Position numbers and translations under genes: made by a program. This document shows positions 22,355 to 31,883 of a stretch of DNA of 64,000 bases, piece after piece. The notes under the pieces were generated by a model that saw only the letters and a program-made list of their open reading frames with translations, made no database searches and was not told where the DNA came from. The stretch comes from Mycoplasmopsis citelli (lineage in GTDB: Bacteria > Bacillota_I > Bacilli_A > Mycoplasmatales > Metamycoplasmataceae), in the NCBI RefSeq assembly GCF_900660645.1, contig NZ_LR215036.1, forward strand, positions 806,001 through 870,000. The letters run 5' to 3'. Position 1 is the stretch's first letter, and each line of letters starts with the position of its first letter.

Positions 22355-22385
22355 AAAAAGCATCTTATTTTTTAAGATGCTTTTT
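22355..22385 (+). terminator. Terminator of solute-binding lipoprotein 1
   Basis: AAAAAGCATCTTA / TAAGATGCTTTTT with a 5-nt loop, then T-rich sequence. Confidence 0.8.
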
Positions 22386-22450
22386 ATTTTTTACTTAAAA
22401 AATATAAATTTTCCTAATACTCCTAAACTAATAATTTTAACCTAAAAACT

Positions 22451-22528
22451 TGACTAGTCATATCTTAAATCAAAATTTTATGGAAAAATGTGGAAATTTT
22501 TCCAATCCTATCTTGATAATTTTATAAT
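22451..22528 (+). promoter_or_regulatory. Regulatory region of the sugar ABC operon: two inverted repeats and -10
   Basis: TGACTAGTCA (22451-22460) is a perfect palindrome. TGTGGAAATTTTTCCAA (22489-22505) is an operator-like inverted repeat. TATAAT is at 22523-22528, 11 nt before the ATG at 22540. The layout copies that at 19848-19925. Confidence 0.55.
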
Positions 22529-22539
22529 TTAAATAGTTT

Positions 22540-22998
22540 ATGAAAAATCATAAATATAGAGCAAAAGTATATAAGGTTCCTTTTAAAACAAAAATGAGAT
22601 TTTTATTTTTAGGAAAACGACCTTTAGAACGAAAATATGCACCTAAAATTATCGAATATCTTTTTATTGTTTTTGCTAATTTTATGATTTTTGTAAGCCT
22701 ATTATTACTACTAAATTCTTTATCCAAATACAATTTCGACCTTTCGAATAAAAAAAATTTAGAAGGGTTTTTAAATTCTTTAAAAACCTATAGTGCTACA
22801 TTAGTGATCATTGCAACATTTTTTTCGTGATTAATTATCATATTTATGTTAATGCATTTAGCTTATATTTATTCAAAAACCGAAACAGCAAAAGTAATTA
22901 ATATTTTGTGTATTATCTCAAGTCTTTTATTTTTACTTCCTTTATCGATTATTTTTGCAATTTGAGGATACAACAAAAACGAGATTGTATTTGAGTAA
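22540..22998 (+). CDS. Small membrane protein, first gene of the sugar ABC operon
   Basis: 152 aa, not recognised. A basic N-terminal ~45 residues is followed by about three hydrophobic segments (near residues 46-62, 85-110 and 120-143) and a short acidic tail. There is no Shine-Dalgarno sequence and the -10 is close, so it is probably read from a near-leaderless mRNA. It ends 18 bp before the second solute-binding lipoprotein, so it shares that transcript. It may be an accessory subunit of the importer. Confidence 0.6.
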
Positions 22999-23016
22999 AG
23001 AAGAAATGGAGAATGA

Positions 23017-25461
23017 ATGTTTAAAAAGAAATTATTATTTAAATCGAGTTTATTAATGGGTGCTTTTGGAAGTGTTGCTACACTTGTTGCGTGTTCAACA
23101 CCAGAAGCAGGAACAGGGCAAGTTGCACCAGGAAATCCAGAAGTAGTTGATTCTAAAAAAGAAATTATTATCGCTGTTGATGGAAAACAAAAAACTTTCT
23201 ACAATAAACTAATTGAATTATTTAAAAATACCGATAGTTATAAAGCTGGGTATCGAATTAAAACTATCGATAAAGATGTCTTTGGGGCTCTTGATCCTCA
23301 AGTAGGAATTACCGATCCATCAGTTCCGGATATTTTCTATGCCCCTCATGATAGAGTTACTACATTTGTAAACTCAAATCAAGTAGTTGATCTTGAAAAA
23401 TTTGATCCAACACTTTTAGATGAGGTTGCTAAAATAATTCATGCAACTGAAGCAGAAAAAAAAGATATGATTGATTTTGGAAGTGTAAGCGGATTTGTTG
23501 GAACAGGGCAAAATATTAAAGTTTTAAAAAAACTTTTCGGAATTAGACATAATCTTGAAGGAATTATTTTAGCTTCAAATAAAAATAAAGAAGAAGCCTT
23601 GAAAGAACTTAATGATCCTAATACTGACAGTTTAGAAGAACTTGTTAAAGCTGGTAAAGCAATCATTCGTTTACAAGATTTTTGATATGGGAATGGAATT
23701 TTAGGGGGATATTTTAACGAAATTGAACAATCAAATCCAGAATTTAAAAGAGTAAATGAAGATTTAATGAGCAGAATACTTTATAGTGTTGATGGAGGAA
23801 CAGTTTCTGGTTTCCAAAATGTCGAAAAAAACAAATACTATGAGTATTTTAAAGAAGGTGTTAAAATTGCAACAAGACTTTATTTCCCTGTATATGAAGC
23901 CGCTTATTTATTAGATCCAAATAAATTTTCAGAAACTCCTTGAGCTAAAAAAGGTATTTCGCAAGATGATCTTAAAGCTGTATTGACTTCAGACATGAAT
24001 CAAGTTCAAAATAAAATTTTTGAACTAATGAAAAAAGGTCAAATAGATTATGCAATCATCGGAACCTGAGATCTTCAAAATTCCGAAAATAGTGGTGGAG
24101 CTAAAAGTTTCTTTAATATTGGCCAAACTGTTGATGGTCATCATTATCGTCAAGCACTAGGAGCATGAAGTTTTTTGGTTAACCAAAGAAATGCAGGAGT
24201 TCCAGAAGAAAGAAAAAAAGCTATTTCACAAATTATTAAATTAGCTGTATCTCCAGACCCTAACTTTGAATATTTTAAATCTGATTCTAAAGTTCAATTT
24301 ACTGTTGGTGCTCGTGAAGCAATTAGAAATAAAATTATTCAAAATTTAGAGGACACTAATGTACACTACAAAGAATTTATTAAAAGATTAGGATATGCTT
24401 CTCACAAAGAATTACTCAAAGAATTACAACCAATTCTTAGTTTAGAAAAAAGCAGAGATAATACACCATTTTACGAGTGAGAAGTAAATAAAAATGTTCA
24501 AGAACCTCTAAATGATGTTAATCTTCTTAAATTTGATGTTTTAGGCCAAAAAGATATCATCAAAAACCTTCCATTAGTCCAAAAAGAAGATACAGATAAC
24601 TTTGTTAAAACTCTTAAAGATGAAACAGGACTTAGAAATGCTTTAGCATCAATGTTTAGCAAAACATTAAAAGAATTTCAATTTCAGGAAAAATCTTGAT
24701 TAATTAATGATGGAATTGTTAAACCAGAAGCTTTTGATAATGAGAAATACAAAGAATTAAAAGATGATAAAGCATGACACCTTAGAAAAGTTGAAAAACA
24801 AATCTTTGGAGCTAACGGAGATAATAACGACGATAAGGTAAAACTTGTTAACAAGGTTTTAGATTCTTTAAAAAACAACTCTCTTGATAATTTATACAAG
24901 GAAGTTGAAGATAAAGCACTTCAATTTATAAAAGAAGTTGCAGTTACTCCTGCAGATGATCAAATAATTAAAAAAGCAGTTAAATTATATTTAAATAATT
25001 ACGTAAACCAAGCTTTATGATATGACTTCGTTACTAAGAAAGTTAAAGAACAAGAAAAAATCTTTCTAACACCAAAAGGAACTACTTTAGAAGAAGCATC
25101 AAGCGAAGTTGCAAATTTTGAAAAAACATTAAGTTTTGATAAATTACTTCAAGTTGTTGAATCAAAAACTCCTATTAAGGAAGGTGGACAGGGACAAATT
25201 GTTTTCCAATCAAACAGAATCGATCATTCAAACCCACAATTTGAAAAAAATGTTTGAGATAATTGAAATGGTCAAACCTTTGGTAATGTATTATTTTTAC
25301 AAAACATTGCTCAAGAAAGTGGTACAAAGGATTTAAACTGATTTGAAAATAAAATTTTAGAGAAACTAAACGAAAGATTTACTGCTGCAAGCGATACAAT
25401 TAACAAAGCAACAACTAGCTCAACATCAATTAACTTTGATCAAACAACAGGCAAAAAATAA
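23017..25461 (+). CDS. Solute-binding lipoprotein of a sugar ABC importer, paralogue 2
   Basis: 814 aa with lipobox TLVAC. Strongly similar throughout to the 796-aa protein at 19958 (shared EIIIAVDGKQKTFY, IKTI, VPDIFYAP and AGKAIIRLQDFWYGNGILGG blocks), including the extra C-terminal helical half. It lies inside the operon with the permeases and MalK-type ATPase, so it is probably the main binding subunit. A ribosome site (AATGGAG) precedes the ATG. Many Trp codons are TGA, including one within the RLQDFW block that is TGG in the paralogue. Confidence 0.82.
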
Positions 25462-25498
25462 ATTAAATTTACATTTAGAAAAAAGAGATTTTTATATT

Positions 25499-25933
25499 TT
25501 GTTAGCTCTTTGCACAATTATTACTATTTCATTAATGTTTTGATTATTATCAACATTTGTAGATAATAATTTAATTACCACCACATCAACTCAAGAGCTG
25601 GAAAATATTAAAGTCACTAAGTTATTGTCTTATATTGCAAATTCCTTAGTTATAGTCTTCTTTTGTGTTTATGCTTATTTTTTAAGATATAAAATCAAAG
25701 CAGGCTATATCTTTTTTATTCTTTGAACTATTGTATTTATCGCTATGGCATTTTTACCTTTTTGGAGTGATTTTAATAAACTAAATACTTTACAAAAAGT
25801 CTTTGGAAGTTTATCTTCAATTTTCGCATCAATTATTAGTCTTTACATGATTTATTACACTATTAAATTATTTATTAAACGAAAAGTTTATCGATATGAA
25901 CTTATTCAAAATATTAAAAAACAAAGGAGGTAA
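25499..25933 (+). CDS. Small membrane protein in the sugar ABC operon
   Basis: About 144 aa with three or four hydrophobic segments, not recognised. The frame is open upstream to within the end of the lipoprotein gene, but no ATG or GTG is present there. TTG at 25499 is the first usual initiator and is not well placed after a Shine-Dalgarno. Translation may start further upstream at a rare codon, coupled to the lipoprotein stop. Its last codons contain the AGGAGG that serves the next gene. Confidence 0.5.
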
Positions 25934-25935
25934 GC

Positions 25936-28896
25936 TTGGAACAACTGAAATTATATAATTGGTATAGCAAAGAGTTTGATCCCATTATCCCTGAGAGCGG
26001 AAAAACACTTAAAGCTTATAAACATATTGCTAAAGTTAAAATTCAAAGAATGCTTAGCTCACTAAAATTTCAAGAAAAAGTTGAAAAAGACTTATTTTTA
26101 AGAGCTAGGTCAAAACTTGAAGCAAACTTAAAGCGTGAATTATCAAGTCATAAAGTTGCGTATGTTAATAAAATAAAAGTTTTAAAAGAACAATACAAAA
26201 ACTTAAATTTTACTAATTCTTTTGAAGACTTTGTTAACTTTGAAATTAATAAAATCAAAGCACGAAAAAAAGAATTGAGTGCATATGTTAAAGATTTCCA
26301 AAAATCTTTAAAGGATACTGATGATACTTTAGAAGTTAAAGAACAATTATTAATTAAATTAAAAGAAGACACAAAACTTGAAGAAGAAAAACTTTTTCAG
26401 GAATATAAATTATTTAAACAAGCATTATCTTATCAACACAAAAATACTTTTATCTCATTAAAATCAAGTGATAAAGATTTGCTTATCAAAAATTTTGTTG
26501 AAGCACTTCAGGAAAAACTAAATTACTTGCAAGAGAAAAAAGAACAGTACTATCAAGAATTTCAGGATAAATATGAAGTTTTAAAACATGAATATAAAGT
26601 CCAAAGACAAAATATTAAACTTGATTATAAACAAAGAATTTTACAAGCCGAATATGAATATAATCAAAAATATGCTGAAAATAAAGAGAAAATCCTACTT
26701 AAAAAAGAAATTTTTTACAAATCAATAAATGATCATAAAAACCAAATCAAAAACCAAGAAAAAAATAATATTTTATCAGTTGAAAATGCTAAAAAATTAG
26801 CACAGCAAAAAATTGATACTTTAAAATCAGAATATCAAAATCAACTCACAAAAATTAATTCACTAGTAAAAGATTCTAATGAAAAAGATATTCTTTATTT
26901 AACTAAAACAATTTTAGAACTTCCTAATTTAACTATTGAAAACCTTTCCTTAAATTCAGAAGCCTTTAATAAAGAACAAAAAATCACTTTTGAAGTTATT
27001 TCTAAAAAAGTTAAAGGCCATGTTAATTTATGATATACCAAAAAGATTATCAAACATTTTTACAAAGGACAGTTTTTAGTTAAAAAAGGTGAATTGTTAA
27101 AATCACATACTTACAATGGTTATTTTGACATAGAAGCTGGTAATGCACATAAAACCTTATCAGTGGATTTAAACCAAACCCGATTAGAGTTTCTTTTAGA
27201 AGAATGTCAAGCTACTGCTACTAAAGAAATAATGAAAGCTAATAACTTAGTAGTTGCACAAAAACAAAAACTAAAAGAAGCAATTAAAGTAGCTAAGAAT
27301 AATTATAAAAATGCTTTAAAAGATATTAAAGCAAAATTATCTTCTAAAGCTATATCAAAACAAGCTTATAAAAACCTAAAAATTGAAGCTAAGATTAATT
27401 ATAAAGAATCAGTTAATGACATTAAATTAAATAATGAAGTTTCAAGAATTAAAAATACTCTTTGAACTTTATATTTTAGACGTAAAGCTGAAATGAAAAT
27501 CGATCAAAAGATCTTTGAAAGTAAAATTAACGAAGCTCAAAAATCAATTCCAACTGAATGCATTAAAAACATTAGCATTTGAGCTACAATTTTAGGATTT
27601 ATTTTACCAGGAAGCCCTGAATTAATTTGATTTAAGCAATATGCTAAAGGGGCAATAATGTTAGCTTTTTCAATTTTATTTTATGCAGGATTTGTTCCAT
27701 TTTCTTTTGGAGCATACTGAGATAAAATCGGAGGAGTACTCGGATTAATTGAACTAGGAGCTGATATTAGGAATGTAGATGCAGGAATTTTACCTGATGC
27801 TCGTTATTACCTTTTTGGTGGTGTAGTTTCAATTATTTTACTTGTATTTACGCTGACATATTTTAGCATTTCAGCTATTGGAGCTCGCCGTGTAGCCATA
27901 GCCCTTCAACATGGACTTAGACCAAGTAAATGATCTTCAACTAAAAGATGATTAAATACTAGCGGATTCCCATGAATGATTTCACTTTTTGGTTGAGTTT
28001 TAATGATTTTTGTAGTTGCTACTCCAGTTGTTACTTCAATTTTAATTTCCTTTACTGACTTTGGATTTTTACATGATCCTGTTACTCAAAAAGTTTCATG
28101 AGTTGGACTAAAACAATGAGGATTATGATGAATCTTTAGGGAAAACCGTCTTATTACTTCGCTTTATAGAGTTATTTCCTGAACCTTAGTATGAAGTGTT
28201 TTTTCAACCTTGCTTCCAATTATTTTGGGAATTACAATAGCAATTTTAGTTAACAACAATCGCTTAAAAGGGAAAAAAATCTTCAGATTAATTTACATTA
28301 TTCCTTGAGCTATTCCAGTCTTTATTACTGTTACTTTCTTTAAAAACTCTTTTGTTGGAGGAGATACAGGATATTTCAACTTTATTTTATTAAAACTTGG
28401 ACTTATTCAAAAACCAATTAACTGACTTTTTGATAATGTTTTAAGGGTGCGAATTTTAGTAATTTTAGTACAAACTTGAATTTCATATGCGTGAATTTTC
28501 ATGCTTGTAACGGGTAATTTACAATCTATTCCAAAAGATATTTATGAAGCTGGCTCAATAGATGGAGCTAAAGGACGGCACTTGTTTTGATTTTTAACCA
28601 TTCCACAGCTTATTATGATGATTGCGCCAATGCTTATTGGACAATTTGTTGGAGCTTTTAACAACTTTACTACTATTAGCTTATTCACTGGTGGAGGACC
28701 TCAGTATTTAGATGCGACTGTATTTAGAGAAGGAACCACAGATATTATTATTTCTTGAGTATTTAAAATTGCTCAAGGAGCAGTTTCAATTGAATCAGAT
28801 CAAGCTTTTGCTGCTGCTCTTACTACTCTTGCTGCACTTATGACTATTTCAATTTCAGCAAGAGGGTTTATCAAAACTATTACAAGGAGAGATTAA
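25936..28896 (+). CDS. ABC sugar permease (MalF type) with long coiled-coil N-terminal extension
   Basis: 986 aa, against about 300-500 for usual MalF/UgpA permeases. Residues 1 to about 530 are charged and Lys/Glu/Gln-rich with strong coiled-coil character, and are predicted cytoplasmic because no signal sequence precedes them. A short hydrophobic pair follows (ILGFILPGSPELIW, then GAIMLAFSILFYAGF). After it come the transmembrane domain and the EAA loop EAGSIDGAKGRHLFWFLTIP, which docks the ATPase. The TTG start at 25936 has AGGAGG ideally placed. The gene is followed 3 bp later by the second permease. The role of the extension is unknown. Confidence 0.8.
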
Positions 28897-28899
28897 AAA

Positions 28900-29847
28900 A
28901 TGACTGAAAGCAAATTTTTTAAACCTATTTACAGCACCATTAAAACCTCTCCAAAAAAGAAGGCTTTAAAGAGAATTAATTTTAATGAATCTGATACTAA
29001 AGCACCAACACCAATGGAAATTGTATGATTATTTATTAACTACTTAATTTTGATTTTTTGAGCTATTATTATCTTATTTCCAGTATTTTCGCTAATCACC
29101 GCTTCATTTAATGTTAATAACCCTCGGATTATTTCCATTCTTCCATTTAAATTTGGGTTTGATAACTTTACTTATTTATTTACCGATTCTCGTAGTTTAT
29201 TTGGAACTTGATATAAAAATACCTTAGTTATTGCTACGCTAACAATGATCTTTGCTACCTCTGGAGTAGCTCTTAATGCTTATGCATATTCAAGATTTAA
29301 ATTTGCTGGTTCAAAATATTCACTTGCCGTAATTATGCTATTGCAAATGATTCCAGCCACTTCATCGCTTATTACTTTGTTTATCATTGTTAAAATGGGA
29401 ACTTCTGTAGGGGTTAACCCTGTGTATATGCTCATTGTTATTTATACTGGAGGAGCAATATCTTCAAATACTTTTATGCTCAAAAGTTATCTTGATACTG
29501 TTTCGCAAGAACTTGATGATTCAGGAAAAGTGGATGGATGTAATAACTGAGGATTGTTCTTTAAAATTTTACTTCCAGTAATTCGACCTTCACTAATTAT
29601 GGTAGCATTATGATCTTTTTTAATTCCATTTACTGATGTTATTCTACCACGGTTTGTGCTATTTGAAAATGAAACTAAAACGCTTGCAATTGGACTGCTT
29701 ACATTTATTGAAACTGAACCCAAACAAATTAACTATGGAGCATATTTAGCTGGTTCGCTGCTTGCTTCAATTCCTGCTTTTGCATTATTTATGTACTTAC
29801 AAAGATTTATTGTTGGAGGACTTTCAGAAGGAGCTGTTAAAGGATAA
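28900..29847 (+). CDS. ABC sugar permease (MalG type)
   Basis: 315 aa with about six membrane segments and the EAA-loop signature DDSGKVDGCNNWGLFFKILLPVIRP. It pairs with the upstream MalF-type subunit to form the translocation channel. The ATG is 3 bp after the previous stop, and AAGGAGAG lies inside the end of the previous gene. The terminal segment (PAFALFMYLQRFIVGGLSEGAVKG) is the usual MalG/UgpE C-terminus. Confidence 0.88.
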
Positions 29848-29849
29848 TT

Positions 29850-31058
29850 ATGATAAAAAAACTTTTTAATAAAAACAATAATGTCGAAACTTTCAACGAA
29901 GAACATAACTTTGAAGAAATTGATCTAGATAAAATGATCACTCAACTGGGAGAAATTACCAACATAAATAATGGGGCACATATTAAGTTGGTAAATTTAT
30001 CTAAAAAATATGAGGGAAACGAAAAATATACTCTTAAAGATATTAATTTAGAAATTAAACCAGGATCATTTTGTATTTTCTTAGGGCCTAGTGGGTGTGG
30101 GAAAACCACTTTATTAAGAATGATTGCAGGGTTAAACTCAATTACTTCTGGGGATTTACTTTTTAACAATAAACGTTACAATAACTTACTTCCAAATGAA
30201 AGAAACATTGCGATGGTATTTCAATCATATGCTCTTTATCCACATATGAACGTGTATAATAATATTTCCTTTGGATTAAGAATTGCCAAAGAACGTAAAG
30301 ATATTATCGACCGTCGGGTTAAAGATGTAGCTAAAATTTTAAAAATTGAAGATTATTTATACCGTAAACCAAGAGATCTTTCTGGTGGTCAAAGACAACG
30401 GGTAGCTATAGGAAGGGCGATTTCACGTAAACCACTAGTGTTTTTAATGGATGAACCACTTTCAAACTTAGATGCTAAACTTCGTGAAAGCATGAGACGG
30501 GAAATTGTCGCAATTCACCGTATGCTCAAAACTACCAGTATTTATGTTACTCACGATCAACTTGAAGCAATGACTATGGGAGATCAAATTGTAGTCTTTA
30601 ATGACGGTTCAATTCAACAAAGTGGAACTGGAAGAGAACTTTACTTTAAACCGGCTAACTTATTTGTTGCTAAATTTATCGGTTCTCCAACAATGAACAC
30701 TTTTGATGCGGTGTATAAAAATGGAAAATTACATTCTTTAGATCAAAGTTTAAGTATTAATGTAGAATCTCAAACTGCACAGTTACTTACCGAAAACCAA
30801 CAACTAGTGGTTGGATTTAGAAGTGAAGATATCAAAATCTTAGAAACCAGTGAGCTAAGCGATACTGAAGCTGTTGTCTTTAACATTGAATTAATTGGAA
30901 AAGACCAACTTGTTTTAGCTAAAATTAATGAAAACTTAGAGTTTATTATCACTGCTTCAAATAACGAACAGTATGAACTTTATCAAAATATTGCTTTAAA
31001 ATTTGACCATTCAAGAGTGCATATTTTTGATAAAGCAACTCAGAAAAGAATTAACTAA
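29850..31058 (+). CDS. ABC sugar importer ATPase (MalK/MsmK/UgpC type)
   Basis: 402 aa. Walker A GPSGCGKTT is at 79-87. The signature LSGGQRQRVAIGRA, Walker B VFLMDEPLSNLDAKLR and switch His in YVTHDQLEAMTMGD are all present. A C-terminal TOBE regulatory domain follows (VVGFRSEDIKILE). It energises the two permeases. The ~42 residues before the ABC fold are an acidic, Asn-rich extension not usual in MalK. It starts 2 bp after the MalG-type gene and overlaps the next gene by 1 bp. Confidence 0.92.
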   Translation: MIKKLFNKNNNVETFNEEHNFEEIDLDKMITQLGEITNINNGAHIKLVNLSKKYEGNEKYTLKDINLEIKPGSFCIFLGPSGCGKTTLLRMIAGLNSITSGDLLFNNKRYNNLLPNERNIAMVFQSYALYPHMNVYNNISFGLRIAKERKDIIDRRVKDVAKILKIEDYLYRKPRDLSGGQRQRVAIGRAISRKPLVFLMDEPLSNLDAKLRESMRREIVAIHRMLKTTSIYVTHDQLEAMTMGDQIVVFNDGSIQQSGTGRELYFKPANLFVAKFIGSPTMNTFDAVYKNGKLHSLDQSLSINVESQTAQLLTENQQLVVGFRSEDIKILETSELSDTEAVVFNIELIGKDQLVLAKINENLEFIITASNNEQYELYQNIALKFDHSRVHIFDKATQKRIN

Positions 31059-31699
31059 TGAATTACTTTAAAAGCTATGCTCAACGAAAAATTTTAGTGT
31101 TAGTTGCTCTTTTATTTGGAATAATTGCAGTTATTTTACTAGTTGTTTTAATTAATAACTTCTTTGCAAGAATTATTTTTGAAAAAGAATGATTAAAAGA
31201 CCACTTAAAAAGTGTACTTGCTGGTAAAAACGAAGCTGAAACGAATTCAATTATTGAATTACGTTCAACATCAATTCAACTTAAAACAATCTTTTTATCA
31301 CTAGTATCAATAGCTATTACATCTCTTTCGCTTGGTATTATTTTAGCAATTGTTACTTTAGTTGGACTTTTTTCAAATCGCTTTAATGGAAATAAAATCA
31401 TTAAAGTTTCTGTTTGATTAATCTTGCTAGCATTTGTAATGATTTTCTTTATTATCGCTTTACAACCAGCTCAACTTACAATTACTGTAACGGTTCAAAT
31501 TCCCGGACCAGATGGAAGACTTTTTAACGTTAATCAATCTACTATTAGTGATCGAGTTAATTATGTTGTCGCGTGACTTGCGATGTTCCTTAGCTTTTTC
31601 GAAATGATTATTTTAATTAAATCACGCTTAAAATATGGATTTTTAACCAATGATATTGTCTTAAATCGTAAATTCAAACAAGTAAAAGTAGTAGTTTAA
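31058..31699 (+). CDS. Membrane protein, last gene of the sugar ABC operon
   Basis: 213 aa, not recognised. Four hydrophobic segments (near residues 12-32, 85-107, 121-140 and 170-190) are visible, with polar loops between. Its ATG shares a base with the ATPase stop, so translation is coupled. An accessory role in sugar import is inferred only from operon position. Confidence 0.6.
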
Positions 31700-31704
31700 A
31701 TATG

Positions 31705-31760
31705 AAATGAACCTTGAAAATTGAATAGTAAAAATTCAAAATAAGGGGTTCATTTTTTAT
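31705..31760 (+). terminator. Terminator-like hairpin resembling the IS3 left end
   Basis: AAATGAACC (31705-31713) pairs with GGTTCATTT (31747-31755), followed by T residues, so it can end the ABC operon. The whole segment also aligns with the left end of the IS3-family element at 60.1 kb (TGAACC, an A-rich middle, then AAGGGGTTCATTTTT). It may be a remnant of an IS end used as a terminator. Confidence 0.45.
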
Positions 31761-31805
31761 TAAATTAAAATATAAAAATTAAGTAAACAAATGTTTCTGT
31801 TTATT

Positions 31806-31854
31806 TTTCCAGTTTGAATATCAGAGAACTTAAAAATTAATATAAAACTGGAAA
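31806..31854. promoter_or_regulatory. Inverted repeat TTTCCAGTTT / AAACTGGAAA
   Basis: Perfect 10-bp arms are 29 nt apart in the leader of the coiled-coil gene, whose ATG follows 29 nt later. It may form an mRNA hairpin or a split operator. It is too A/T-rich and distant to be a normal terminator. Confidence 0.35.
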
Positions 31855-31883
31855 TATTATTAAAAATTATACAAGGACCAAAA

